Shown here: positions 26,590 to 35,568 of the stretch, in pieces
Layout of the letters: every line of letters begins with the position of its first letter
Position numbering within the stretch: the stretch's first letter is position 1
Source of the DNA: Gimesia alba
Lineage (GTDB): Bacteria; Planctomycetota; Planctomycetia; Planctomycetales; Planctomycetaceae
Assembly: GCF_007744675.1 (NCBI RefSeq)
Contig: NZ_CP036269.1
Location: forward strand, 6,375,046-6,439,045
Length of the DNA: 64,000 bases
Direction of reading: 5' to 3'
The notes under the pieces: model-generated
Seen by the model: only the letters and a program-made list of their open reading frames with translations
What the model was told of the DNA's origin: nothing
Database searches by the model: none
Position numbers and translations under genes: made by a program

Positions 26590-28026
26590 ATGATGAACCA
26601 AAATCAACACCCGGCCCACCCCATCGCGCGACGCTGGTTTCTGCAACAATGCGGCGTCGGCGTAGGAGCCATCGCCCTGCAGCAGATGTTACAGGAATCC
26701 GGCTACGCGGCTCCCGCAAAAACCGGTGATATTGAAGATCCCTTAGCGCCCCGGCAGCCGCACCACGCCCCCAAAGCGAAGAATATTATCTTCCTGTTTA
26801 TGGGCGGAGGCCCCAGCCATCTGGAACTGTTCGATAACAAACCGGTCTTGGGGAAATTTGACGGCAAATTGCCCCCCGAAGAACTCCTCAAAGGCTATCG
26901 AGCCGCGTTTATCAATCCCAACTCGAAATTTCTGGGCCCCAAATTCAAATTTGCAAAACACGGCAAATGCGGTGCGGAACTCTCGGAGATCCTGCCGCAT
27001 CTGTCCGAAGTCGTTGACGATCTCGCCATCGTCAAAAGTATGAAAACCGACGCCTTCAACCATGCCCCGGCTCAGATTCAGGCATTAACCGGCTCACAGC
27101 TCTTCGGCAAACCCAGCCTGGGTGCCTGGACCATCTATGGACTGGGCAGCGAATCCAAAAACCTGCCGGGCTTTGTTGTTTTCAGTTCCGGTAATAAAGG
27201 CCCCAGTGGCGGAAGTTCCTGCTGGGGTAGCGGCTTTCTGCCCACGGTACATCAGGGTGTCATGTTCCGCGGCGGCCAGGAGCCCGTACTCTACCTCAAA
27301 AACCCTCCCGGTGTCTCTGATCAATTACAGCGTGATTCACTCGATACCTTAAAAGCCTTGAACCAGAATCATCTGGAGCAGGTTGGCGATCCCGAAATTG
27401 CGACCCGGATCAATTCCTTCGAAATGGCGTATCGCATGCAATCCAGTGCCCCGGATGTGATGGATATTACCCAGGAAACAAAACAGACCCTCGAAATGTA
27501 CGGTGCCGAGCCCGGTAAAAGTTCATTCGCCAATAACTGTCTGCTCGCCCGCCGACTCGTCGAACGTGGCGTACGCTGCATCCAGCTATTCCATGAATCC
27601 TGGGACCAGCACGGTGGTCTTGTGGGTGGCTTGAAAAATAACTGCAAAGCCACCGATCAGGCTTCCGCAGCGTTGATCAAAGACCTCAAACAACGGGGCA
27701 TGCTCAAAGATACGCTCGTGGTCTGGGGCGGCGAATTCGGACGAACGCCCATGGTGCAGGGGGGCAACGACGGTCGGGATCATCACCCCAATGCCTTTAC
27801 CATGTGGCTGGCTGGCGGCGGCATTAAAGGGGGCACGACCATCGGCCGGTCTGATGATTTCGGTTTCAATGTCATCGAAGACGAAGTTCCTGTCTACGAT
27901 TTGCATGCCACGATTCTGCATCTGCTCGGCTTAAATCCCGAACGACTCTCGTTCCGCTTCCAGGGGCTCGACCAACGCCTGATCGGTGTCAATCCGGCGA
28001 AACTCGTCAAGAAGATCCTGGCCTGA
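26590..28026 (+). CDS. DUF1501 (sulfatase-like fold) protein, second copy
   Basis: Protein of 478 residues and paralogue of the gene at 20019. The N-terminus has a twin-arginine-like A-R-R-W-F-L-Q followed by a Gly/Val/Ala stretch, so Tat export is likely. DUF1501 landmarks are IIFLFMGGGPSHLELFDNKP (from about residue 65), ARRLVERGVRCIQLFHESWDQHG and GGEFGRTPMVQ ... GRDHHPN. The His/Asp pattern resembles a metal site of the phosphatase/sulfatase fold; no enzyme activity is established. It lies 70 bases after its DUF1553 partner and is followed by a strong terminator. Confidence 0.9.
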   Translation: MMNQNQHPAHPIARRWFLQQCGVGVGAIALQQMLQESGYAAPAKTGDIEDPLAPRQPHHAPKAKNIIFLFMGGGPSHLELFDNKPVLGKFDGKLPPEELLKGYRAAFINPNSKFLGPKFKFAKHGKCGAELSEILPHLSEVVDDLAIVKSMKTDAFNHAPAQIQALTGSQLFGKPSLGAWTIYGLGSESKNLPGFVVFSSGNKGPSGGSSCWGSGFLPTVHQGVMFRGGQEPVLYLKNPPGVSDQLQRDSLDTLKALNQNHLEQVGDPEIATRINSFEMAYRMQSSAPDVMDITQETKQTLEMYGAEPGKSSFANNCLLARRLVERGVRCIQLFHESWDQHGGLVGGLKNNCKATDQASAALIKDLKQRGMLKDTLVVWGGEFGRTPMVQGGNDGRDHHPNAFTMWLAGGGIKGGTTIGRSDDFGFNVIEDEVPVYDLHATILHLLGLNPERLSFRFQGLDQRLIGVNPAKLVKKILA

Positions 28027-28048
28027 TTATTCAGATCTGAAAAAAAGA

Positions 28049-28080
28049 AAACCCCTTGTGCGAACACGCAAGGGGTTTTT
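28049..28080 (+). terminator. terminator after the second DUF1501 gene
   Basis: Stem ACCCCTTG (28051-28058) / CAAGGGGT (28069-28076) followed by TTTTT. A run of A on the left means it could also work on the - strand for the gene ending at 28103. Confidence 0.85.
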
Positions 28081-28102
28081 GTTTTCTAGTTTTATGCTTG
28101 CT

Positions 28103-29047
28103 TTAAGCAGCAATTTCCTGCTCGAATTGTCGAACGGGGGCATCGTTCAGACGATTCAGGAATCCGTTGTGTTGTTGATCAAACAGTCGTTGCAGACCAT
28201 CATCCAGCATCGGCATCGAAATGCTCAGAGCACGACGAATTTTGCGTGTGTGTAAGGAGGTCTCACCATTAGCAAAACCGGTGGTACGTTCATTGAGCAC
28301 ATTCGCACGCGGTAACACAGGAACGGTTAATCCAAATGTCGCCGCCAGTCGTTGTACGAATTCAACAGGGCTGATTCGCTCGCCGCCTGCCACATGGAAG
28401 ATGCCCGTCAGTCGTTCCTGATAGGCATGTTCAATAATTGCAGCCAGATCCGTCGCTAACAGCGGAGTCGCATGGCGATAACAATCGAGCTTTGAATAGG
28501 TGCCTGCTTCCAAACTTTGTACCAGCTTCTCAAGCTCACCTGCCCCGTAAGTCGCCGGGGTCCAGCCAAAGACATTCGTTCTGATAATCAGTGTATTATC
28601 ACACAGGCTGACTTCGCGTTCGATGGCGCGAATCATTTCTGCCTGCTCGCTTTCACACACTCCGGAACAATCCTCTTCATGGAACATCCAGGGGCCGGTA
28701 AAAATAGCATCAGAAGAGATGTGTGTAAAACGGGCCGAATGCAATTCCGCAGCATTCACCCAATTCCGTACTGCCACGACAGGATCGTTCTTGTAGATTT
28801 TGTCAGGATCGATCGACCAGGCAGAGTTGGCAGCAACGCCGCAATAAACGACCCACTGCGGACGAACCAGAGACAACCAATGCTCGGCTGTCTCGACATC
28901 ATCTTCCAGATAAGTATGAGTTTCGCATCCCTGGATGGAAACCGGTGTCGTTGAAGTTAATCCTACAACCCGATATCGACTGGATAAGCAGGTTGCAATA
29001 TTTGCTCCGGCAACCGTATCAAGTCCAATAACCAGAACTGTTTCCAC
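28103..29047 (-). CDS. RmlD-like SDR protein with altered catalytic motif
   Basis: Extended short-chain dehydrogenase of 314 residues resembling dTDP-4-dehydrorhamnose reductase (RmlD). The Rossmann start V-L-V-I-G8-L-D-T-V-A-G14 is only a partial glycine motif. The HISSDAIFTGPW segment and the IIRTNVFGWTP segment are the family landmarks. Between them, where the catalytic Tyr-x3-Lys should lie, the sequence reads V-C-E-S-E-Q-A-E-M, with no Tyr or Lys. The C-terminal half (GIFHVAGGERISPVEFVQRLA) is normal. It may bind a sugar nucleotide without RmlD chemistry, or act as a structural or regulatory subunit. No sugar-nucleotide genes are near. ATG at 29047 has GGCG purines upstream. Confidence 0.75.
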   Translation of the reverse strand: METVLVIGLDTVAGANIATCLSSRYRVVGLTSTTPVSIQGCETHTYLEDDVETAEHWLSLVRPQWVVYCGVAANSAWSIDPDKIYKNDPVVAVRNWVNAAELHSARFTHISSDAIFTGPWMFHEEDCSGVCESEQAEMIRAIEREVSLCDNTLIIRTNVFGWTPATYGAGELEKLVQSLEAGTYSKLDCYRHATPLLATDLAAIIEHAYQERLTGIFHVAGGERISPVEFVQRLAATFGLTVPVLPRANVLNERTTGFANGETSLHTRKIRRALSISMPMLDDGLQRLFDQQHNGFLNRLNDAPVRQFEQEIAA

Positions 29048-29678
29048 GCCGCGCCTCCATGCTATGACGTTGTTGTTATATCAGTCAGTACATTGTTCTT
29101 ACTCTGAATTTCCAAATCGTACTTCTATTCTTTTCGACAGAAATACGATTCCGAAATCAAACTCACAAAACAATCCCTTTGTTTCGTGAGGGGCGGATTA
29201 TAGTTGGCATTCCTGATTTTCACCAACCCCAATTTTAAAGAGAATTTCATAACCCCGTTTCGGCTTGAAATTCAGATCCGATTCCACTCGCTTCACCTAT
29301 AATACTTTACCCATATCAAGTATCTGGATAGCTGGGCAGCAGCGATTCATCCTCAAAATCCGCTCCTGTGAGAACTGAAACCAGAAATTTTTTTTGAAAA
29401 AACCAAAGCAAATTGGAAAAAAGATTAAAGGTTTGTCGCTTTTTTTTATTTCATTGCCTTTCTTTCGTATTGACCTGCCTTTTGAAAAGCAATATCTTCC
29501 CGCCTCACATTAGTGATCTCTGCGCCTGATCCACAGGCCTGTCACTCACCTCCCACACTGATTACCCGTCATACTGATTGATTCAATTTACCTTTCGTGT
29601 TGAAACAGCAGTGATTCCTTTCGTACGAAACGTAATCACACACTGATACAATTCCTTCTCATAAAGACTTTTCAGAAA
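29048..29678. promoter_or_regulatory. divergent intergenic region
   Basis: About 630 bases, AT-rich, between two divergent genes. A near-perfect hairpin (29162-29173 with 29179-29190, arms 11 of 12 paired) lies in the leader of the - strand gene. A sigma70-like promoter for the + strand gene is listed separately. No coding sequence is supported. Confidence 0.4.
29470..29498 (+). promoter_or_regulatory. candidate sigma70-type promoter
   Basis: TTGACC (29470-29475) and TATCTT (29493-29498) are separated by exactly 17 bases. It lies 180 bases before the gene at 29679. The match is by eye only. Confidence 0.35.
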
Positions 29679-30689
29679 ATGTCCGTTTCGCGTCATTTAC
29701 CGGAATACCCGATTCTTTTAGCAGGGGTTGCTACGCCTGTCGTAAACGGATTGCGCGAAATGGGGCTGCCGGTCACTGAACTCCATGAAGAACTGGCCCA
29801 GCTTGCCGGCTATCAGCCATCGAACTGGAACCTGTTACTGGTCGGAGCACAGAAAACATTCAATGCACAGGATTTACAGACTCTCTCTCACTGTCAAATC
29901 CCGATCATTGATCTCTCTGAATTCACCAGTGAAGCGGCCGTCGGACGTACGAAAAATGAATTGGGAACGAAATCCAATACTGGCAGCGAACAGTTCAACT
30001 CGGCCTTTGTGAATCAACTCAAAGAAAGAGTACAGCAGACTGGCGGCGCCTGGATTCGATTGGCAGATTATCCCTATCCATATCAGGGAGTCATTTGTTA
30101 TGGCGAATCGGCTTTAGGAAAAGAATTTCGAGAATTTTCCAATGTCATGAGTCCGCTGACGGTTCCTCTGGAAATGTTGCATTTAAAGGCGGAGTATGAC
30201 TGGCAGGGAAAATCGGACAGCCAGACACAACGCAAATTACGCGTCGAACTGGTCAGCAGATACCGACAGGGACTGCCGATTTCATTACCGTCGGTTCCTT
30301 CACGAGAAGAACTCAACCAGCTATTCCAGAAAATCAACCTGGATCGCAAACAGATTCCGCTGGTCTGGATCACCTCACTGGAAACATTTTTCCGCTGGTG
30401 GAATTTAAGGCGTCAGCTCTCAGTGAGTATCAGCCATTCAGCCACTGGTTGGGAAACGATCATTTCAGGAAACATCCAGGGATTTCACCCCGGACTGCAA
30501 ATCTGGAAAGGTCGCCATTCCGCGACGGTCTCACTCTCGTTGGGCGTGAATGAAATCAGAGACGAATCAATTGCGTTTGCTGCGAATCCGGAAAGACACC
30601 CCGGAGGATTTACTGCACACTGGGCTGGCGTGAATTCCAGCCTGTTTCCCATCGACTTTAAGAAACCAGCGACCTCGGTCGCTTCGTAA
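29679..30689 (+). CDS. unrecognised protein, 336 residues
   Basis: I do not recognise this protein. It has no clear signal peptide or membrane helix. The first 80 residues look like a Rossmann-like alternation (PILLAGVATPVV, NLLLVGAQ, IPIIDLSEF), which could be a small response-receiver or nucleotide-like fold. The middle has an aromatic YPYPYQGVICYGE stretch (about residues 130-142). The C-terminal third is beta-rich with many Trp and Ser residues (FRWWNLRRQLSVSISHS, GFHPGLQIWKGRHS), like a sugar-binding sandwich. ATG at 29679 follows a long upstream region. It may be a planctomycete-specific family. Confidence 0.6.
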   Translation: MSVSRHLPEYPILLAGVATPVVNGLREMGLPVTELHEELAQLAGYQPSNWNLLLVGAQKTFNAQDLQTLSHCQIPIIDLSEFTSEAAVGRTKNELGTKSNTGSEQFNSAFVNQLKERVQQTGGAWIRLADYPYPYQGVICYGESALGKEFREFSNVMSPLTVPLEMLHLKAEYDWQGKSDSQTQRKLRVELVSRYRQGLPISLPSVPSREELNQLFQKINLDRKQIPLVWITSLETFFRWWNLRRQLSVSISHSATGWETIISGNIQGFHPGLQIWKGRHSATVSLSLGVNEIRDESIAFAANPERHPGGFTAHWAGVNSSLFPIDFKKPATSVAS

Positions 30690-30774
30690 TACCACTAACT
30701 ATTCCACATCTCAGATTAATTCTCAGCGATTGAATTTTTCGATCGCGACATTGTAGTAGAAAAGGATTGTTCTA

Positions 30775-31071
30775 ATGAAACGCTTTGGTTTAATGATGCT
30801 GGGTCTTGCGTTAATTTCCCTGACAACAGGTTGTCAATGCGGACGTTACGGCAGCTGCGGAAGCTGTAATTATGGTCCCACAATGGCACCAGCCCCGTTT
30901 GGCGGTGGCGGATGCTCTTCAGGAAATTGTGGCGTTGGTGCTCCAACCTATTCACCACAGGGAGCTTACAACACATACGATACCTATCAGTCAACAGCAA
31001 GCGCTCCTGTCATTCAAGGAAGTGTTCCGACCACCGCTGCTGCACCACTTGACCCGCTTCCCATGTATTAA
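30775..31071 (+). CDS. small Gly/Cys/Tyr-rich lipoprotein
   Basis: Predicted lipoprotein of 98 residues. The signal peptide ends in the lipobox L-T-T-G-C20. The mature start Q-C-G-R-Y-G-S-C-G-S-C-N-Y-G is rich in Cys, Gly and Tyr, then a G-G-G-G-C-S-S-G-N-C stretch, and the tail is Ala/Pro/Thr-rich. Six cysteines lie in the first 35 mature residues, so disulfides or metal binding are possible. No family is recognised; short Cys/Gly-rich lipoproteins are common in planctomycetes. ATG at 30775 has AAAAGGA upstream. Confidence 0.7.
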   Translation: MKRFGLMMLGLALISLTTGCQCGRYGSCGSCNYGPTMAPAPFGGGGCSSGNCGVGAPTYSPQGAYNTYDTYQSTASAPVIQGSVPTTAAAPLDPLPMY

Positions 31072-31324
31072 TCGGAATACTTGAGAAGGTCTCTTTTATC
31101 GTTTTCTTGTCGTCTCGGCCTGGTTCAGGCCGATGGGATAAACAGACGTTTTCCCGGCTTGATTTCAGTAAAATTACTGCAACAATGCTATTGTACGCAG
31201 ACGTATGGATTGTATCTCCCGTTCAGCCCTGATATACAGGTAATAACGTCGTCTGGTTTCTCTCCTGCGCGAACAGTTCGGTAGGACAGACGAGTGTATT
31301 ATTTGAGACCTTTACCTGAGTATC

Positions 31325-31340
31325 ATACCCCGCCGGGTAT
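31325..31340 (+). promoter_or_regulatory. hairpin in the def translation-initiation region
   Basis: ATACCC (31325-31330) and GGGTAT (31335-31340) form a stem with a CGCC loop, ending 8 bases before the def ATG. No good ribosome binding site is seen outside it, so the GGGT arm could be the only Shine-Dalgarno-like sequence and be masked by the stem. Confidence 0.35.
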
Positions 31341-31348
31341 CTGTAATT

Positions 31349-31939
31349 ATGGCTGCTTTACAAATCGTTAACTTTCCTCATCCTGCACTCCGCTGGAAAT
31401 CCAAACTCATCAAAAGTATCTCGCCGGAACTGCGTGATACCGTGAAAACCATGTTTGAGTTGATGTACGAAGCGCGGGGCATCGGTTTAGCCGCCAATCA
31501 GGTCGCACTACCGTATCGTCTGTTTGTGATTAACCTGACATCCGATCCAAATGAAACCGAAGAAGAATTCGTATTCATCAATCCGGAAATCACGAAACGC
31601 AAAGGGACTACGGAAGGCGAAGAAGGCTGCCTGAGCCTGCCTCAGGTGTATGGAGACGTGAAACGATCCGAAGAGATCACCGTCGAAGCCTATGATCTGG
31701 AAGGTCAGTTGTTCGAAATCACACTGGATGATCTTGCCGCCCGTGCCGTCCAGCACGAACTCGATCACCTCGATGGCATCATGTTTCCAGACCGAATGGT
31801 GGAAGCCAAACGTGTCGAACTGGACGCACTCATCGCTGATTTCGAATCAGAATTTCGACACAAACAGGAATCCGGCGAATACCCGTCTGACGAGGAACTT
31901 CGCAAACAACTGCAACAGCTTGAAGACGCACTGGGATAA
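31349..31939 (+). CDS. def: peptide deformylase
   Basis: Metalloenzyme of 196 residues that removes the formyl group from the N-terminal methionine of new proteins. All three motifs are present: GIGLAANQ (residues 44-51), EGCLS (92-96, metal ligand Cys94) and HELDH (136-140, two His ligands and the catalytic Glu). Length is normal, with a C-terminal acidic helix rich in Glu/Gln. It is followed 138 bases later by fmt, the gene for the enzyme that adds the formyl group, so the two opposite steps are clustered as in many bacteria. ATG at 31349. Confidence 0.95.
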   Translation: MAALQIVNFPHPALRWKSKLIKSISPELRDTVKTMFELMYEARGIGLAANQVALPYRLFVINLTSDPNETEEEFVFINPEITKRKGTTEGEEGCLSLPQVYGDVKRSEEITVEAYDLEGQLFEITLDDLAARAVQHELDHLDGIMFPDRMVEAKRVELDALIADFESEFRHKQESGEYPSDEELRKQLQQLEDALG

Positions 31940-32077
31940 ATTGAATCGCGCACTCTGACTGGCTCGCCGTTCGAGATGTCCAAAAAACGCTTCGCCCTCC
32001 ACAACAGTTTGATACAATACCCCGGTTGCCTGCGACGAAATTAAATTGTCCATCGCCCGCCTTGAGGAGACTCCGCC

Positions 32078-33079
32078 GTGCCTTTAAAAGTTGTCATGAT
32101 GGGAACCGGCACCTTCGCCATTCCCGCATTTCAGGCGCTGATAAATTCGGAACATCAGGTACTCGGATTATATACTCAGCCCGATCGAACAGGCCGCGGC
32201 CATCATCGGCACAAAAACCCCATGAAAGAACTGGCACTTGAACAGGGAATTCCGGTGTTTCAGCCTCCCAAAATCAATACGCCCGAATCGCTGGATGAAT
32301 TACGGCAGCTTGACGCGGATGTGTTTCTAGTCGCCGCTTATGGACAGATTCTCTCACAAGAACTTCTGGACATCCCGAAATACGGGGCCTTCAACCTGCA
32401 CGCCTCTCTGCTGCCGAAATACCGTGGGGCTGCCCCCATTCTGTACGCCATTCGGAACGGGGAAACCAAAACCGGCGTTTCTCTATTTCGCATCGAACGT
32501 GCACTCGACTCCGGTCCGGTCGCCGCGATGGTCGAAACCAGCATCGGCCCCAAAGAAACCACGGGAGAAATCCAGGACAGACTGGCCGATCTCGCCGCCC
32601 CGCTGGCGCTGCAGGTACTCCAGGAAATTGAGCAGGGTACTCTGCAAGAAACACCACAAGATCATACTGAAGCAACCTTTGCGCCCACGCTCGACAAACA
32701 GGAAGGTGCCATCGACTGGAGCCAGAGTGCATCACAAATCGCGTGTCACATCCGTGCAATGCAGCCTTGGCCCAACCCGTTCTCATTTCTCCACCAGTCA
32801 GAACAGGAACCCCTGAGATTACTGATTTTGGATGTAGAAATACTCAACACAGAGCAAATAGACTCTCTGAATCTCGACCAGGGACTTCAGAATTCTGCCC
32901 CAGGCACTGTAATCTTCGCCAACACGAAACGAGTCCTCATCAACACAGGCGAGGGAGTTCTAGAACTAAAACAGATCCAACCTCAGGGAAAGCGGCCCAT
33001 GCAAACCAGCCAGTTTTTGTGTGGCAGGAAAATCCACTCCAGCGACCGCTTTGGAAACCAACCTTCAGAGCAAGGGTAA
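32078..33079 (+). CDS. fmt: methionyl-tRNA formyltransferase
   Basis: Enzyme of 333 residues that transfers a formyl group from 10-formyl-tetrahydrofolate to initiator Met-tRNA. The N-terminal domain has the formyltransferase motif F-N106-L-H108-A-S-L-L-P-K-Y-R-G-A-A-P, with the third catalytic residue D144 in R-A-L-D-S-G-P. The C-terminal domain (about 205-320) is the OB-like tRNA-binding part. Start GTG at 32078 is supported by GAGGAG 11 bases upstream. Length is slightly longer than typical (about 315). It follows def. Confidence 0.95.
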   Translation: MPLKVVMMGTGTFAIPAFQALINSEHQVLGLYTQPDRTGRGHHRHKNPMKELALEQGIPVFQPPKINTPESLDELRQLDADVFLVAAYGQILSQELLDIPKYGAFNLHASLLPKYRGAAPILYAIRNGETKTGVSLFRIERALDSGPVAAMVETSIGPKETTGEIQDRLADLAAPLALQVLQEIEQGTLQETPQDHTEATFAPTLDKQEGAIDWSQSASQIACHIRAMQPWPNPFSFLHQSEQEPLRLLILDVEILNTEQIDSLNLDQGLQNSAPGTVIFANTKRVLINTGEGVLELKQIQPQGKRPMQTSQFLCGRKIHSSDRFGNQPSEQG

Positions 33080-33200
33080 GTGAACACTAAGCCACTCCCA
33101 AATCAGCAACTTCACTCTTGCCGCATTTTCCTGTTTCTGAGATGATCCCGCCCCTGAACTGAGGCGATACAGTATTAATAAACACAAGGAAGTGAATTAG

Positions 33201-33530
33201 ATGCGCCGAATTATCGCGGCTCTAATCTTCATGATGATTGGAGCCGGAGGCATGTATGCCGCGTTTGAATTTCATGTTGTTCAATCCAAGGAAGGTTGGC
33301 TCTTCATCCCCAAGTCACAAGCCGGCCTGCACGATACTTACGCCGACATCAGAAACTGGAAAGCAACCACCTGGAAGAGCCATCCCAAATTAGCGCAATC
33401 CCTGGTTGATAACGGCAAAGGAAATCTCATTATTCAATCAGCGTCGAAAGGATTTTTCGACGGCCTGTTTCAGAGTGCCCCTAAAAAACGTTCTGCTGAA
33501 AATAAACAGACTCCAACCCGACGATATTAA
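33201..33530 (+). CDS. small membrane-anchored protein
   Basis: Protein of 109 residues. An N-terminal hydrophobic helix (about residues 4-22) anchors it in, or sends it across, the membrane. The rest is soluble with two Trp residues close together (N-W-K-A-T-T-W-K) and a basic, Lys/Arg-rich tail. I do not recognise a family. ATG at 33201 has AAGGAAGTG upstream. It sits between fmt and a lipoprotein gene on the same strand, spacing about 120 bases on each side, so it may be a separate unit. Confidence 0.6.
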   Translation: MRRIIAALIFMMIGAGGMYAAFEFHVVQSKEGWLFIPKSQAGLHDTYADIRNWKATTWKSHPKLAQSLVDNGKGNLIIQSASKGFFDGLFQSAPKKRSAENKQTPTRRY

Positions 33531-33643
33531 ATCAAACTCTTAAATTTGAGTTCCATCAACGCGCAAATAGAGTACGACCTCAAACTGTGAAACGACAAGC
33601 AACCAACAGTCCGAACCGGACCTCCAACAGGAAGTCTCAGCCA

Positions 33644-34459
33644 ATGCTCAAAGCACTGACTTTGAGTCTCTGTCTGTTGTTATGCCTGCTGTTGACTCAA
33701 GGTTGCCGTAGTGCTGCCAAAAATCAAACAGTGCATCTGCCGGCCCGGCATAGCGTGAGTGCAGAACAACTCATCGTGCTGAGTGACTTCAAACTCGGGC
33801 AGGACCATGAGCTGTTTCAGGATCTGATCAAGCTACGTGAAGATGTCGCCGCCACGTTGAATATTCCACTCAACAGCGAACAGGTCACCGTCTACCTCTT
33901 CACCAATCAGGAAGAATATCGCAATTATCTGGATACAACCTATCCGGGTCTGCCTCCCCGCCGTGCCTACTTCGTGGGAACGCCCAAGGAATTAGCAGTC
34001 TACACATTTTGGGGTGAACGCATTCAGGAAGACCTGCGGCACGAATTCACGCACGGTCTGCTTCATGCCAGCTTGAAAACCGTTCCCTTATGGCTTGATG
34101 AAGGACTGGCAGAATACTTTGAAGTCGCCGGCAATACGCCCGGACAAGTTAATCGCGATCATGCTTCGCGGCTTTCCACCGCACTGAATAACGGCTGGAA
34201 ACCCGATATGAAACGACTCGAACAACTCGAAAAAGTTTCTCAGATGCAGCGGGTCGATTACCAGGAAGCCTGGGCCTGGGTGCACTTCATGTTGAACAGC
34301 ACACCGGAAACGCGAGACACACTGCTCGAATATCTGGCAGAACTGAAAACCAACAACAACCCCGAAGAACTCAGCGCACGACTGCCCCGCGATATCCCGG
34401 GCGTTGACCAGCGGTTTGTGAACTACGTCGCCTCGTTGAACACGTTCCCCTCGCGCTAA
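33644..34459 (+). CDS. HExxH lipoprotein, peptidase MA-like/DUF1570 type
   Basis: Predicted lipoprotein of 271 residues. Signal peptide ends in the lipobox L-T-Q-G-C21. The zinc site is H133-E-F-T-H137 with the third ligand E153 in W-L-D-E-G-L-A-E-Y, as in gluzincin peptidases and DUF1570 proteins. The segment VTVYLFTNQEEYRNYL is a typical lead-in strand/helix. ATG at 33644 is chosen since AGGAAG precedes it; an upstream GTG at 33587 would add 19 residues before the hydrophobic core. It may be a membrane-tethered protease acting in the periplasm. It resembles the gene at 7041 in its active site only. Confidence 0.75.
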   Translation: MLKALTLSLCLLLCLLLTQGCRSAAKNQTVHLPARHSVSAEQLIVLSDFKLGQDHELFQDLIKLREDVAATLNIPLNSEQVTVYLFTNQEEYRNYLDTTYPGLPPRRAYFVGTPKELAVYTFWGERIQEDLRHEFTHGLLHASLKTVPLWLDEGLAEYFEVAGNTPGQVNRDHASRLSTALNNGWKPDMKRLEQLEKVSQMQRVDYQEAWAWVHFMLNSTPETRDTLLEYLAELKTNNNPEELSARLPRDIPGVDQRFVNYVASLNTFPSR

Positions 34460-34594
34460 GTCGCATCATCTTTCCCGCAGCGTGCTAACAGTTTCGCGCC
34501 CTGCTGACTTGGGCGATGTCTGCCAATCAGCTAAGATGCAGCAGTTAAGTATGCCCTCAACTGGACGACGTCCCCGTGATACTGGATAAATGAG

Positions 34595-35458
34595 ATGCTG
34601 GCCCGACTGCGCCTGTTGCTGGAACTGATTCGATTCAGCCATACCATTTTTGCACTCCCGTTTGCACTGCTCTCTGCAGTGCTGGCCTGGCGCGGCCAAA
34701 CGGTTCGCTGGCAGGAACTGGTCGGCATCCTGCTCTGCATGCTCTTTGCCCGCTCCGCTGCGATGGCATTTAACCGACTCGTTGATCGGGATATCGACGC
34801 CCAGAACCCCCGCACCCAAGGCCGACACATCCCCGCCGGTCTGATCAGCGTCCGCACGGTATTCTTTTTTACTCTGCTGACATCGCTGGCATTCATCGCC
34901 TCGACGCTTTTGTTCTTGCCCAATCGCTGGCCCCTGTATCTGTCCGTTCCGGTCCTGCTGTTTCTGCTCGGCTATTCCTACGCAAAACGCTTTACAATCT
35001 GGTGCCATTACTGGCTTTCCGCTGCTTTGATGCTCTCGCCGCTGGCCGCCTGGATCGCCATCCGCGGCAGTCTCTCACTGGAACCGGTTCTGCTGGGGCT
35101 GGTCGTTTTTTTCTGGGTCGGTGGGTTCGACATTATTTACGCGTGTCAGGATGTCCATTTCGATCAGGAAACCCGGCTCTCCAGCATTCCTTCACGCTGG
35201 GGCATCAGAAAAGCACTCCGCTTCGCCATGCTCAGCCACGCGTTGACCATAGTCTGCCTGTTCAGCCTGTGGTACGTCGCAGCACTGGGAATTCCCTTTC
35301 TGATTGCGGTCCTCGCTGTCGCGGGACTGTTGATTTACGAACACCTGCTGGTCAATCCCGATGATCTGGGACGCGTCAATCTCGCGTTTTTTCATGTGAA
35401 CGCCGTCATCAGTATTGGTTTGTTCTTTGTGGGATTGATCGATGTCTGGCTCGCATAA
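34595..35458 (+). CDS. mqnP: UbiA-family prenyltransferase, probably MqnP
   Basis: Integral membrane protein of 287 residues with about eight helices. UbiA enzymes attach a polyprenyl chain to an aromatic ring. The first Asp-rich motif is N60-R-L-V-D64-R-D-I-D68-A-Q-N-P-R-T; the second (D-V-H-F-D near residue 190) is also present. The next gene is mqnE, and the pair points to the futalosine (Mqn) route to menaquinone, where the UbiA-like enzyme is MqnP. The 110-base gap to mqnE allows co-transcription. ATG at 34595. The family assignment is firm; the MqnP role rests on context. Confidence 0.85.
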   Translation: MLARLRLLLELIRFSHTIFALPFALLSAVLAWRGQTVRWQELVGILLCMLFARSAAMAFNRLVDRDIDAQNPRTQGRHIPAGLISVRTVFFFTLLTSLAFIASTLLFLPNRWPLYLSVPVLLFLLGYSYAKRFTIWCHYWLSAALMLSPLAAWIAIRGSLSLEPVLLGLVVFFWVGGFDIIYACQDVHFDQETRLSSIPSRWGIRKALRFAMLSHALTIVCLFSLWYVAALGIPFLIAVLAVAGLLIYEHLLVNPDDLGRVNLAFFHVNAVISIGLFFVGLIDVWLA

Positions 35459-35568
35459 GCGGGCCTGAATCGTAATAATGAACGGTGTCTCCCGTTGCGT
35501 CCTCTTTAGGCTCGCAACGAACTCATTTGAACACCTGAATAAGCAATAAAGAATCAACAGTCAGTCTG

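Noticed and set aside
31116..31132. hairpin CGGCCTG/CAGGCCG as a terminator after the small lipoprotein gene
   Set aside because: The stem is perfect but neither strand has a T-run after it, so it is not called as a terminator.
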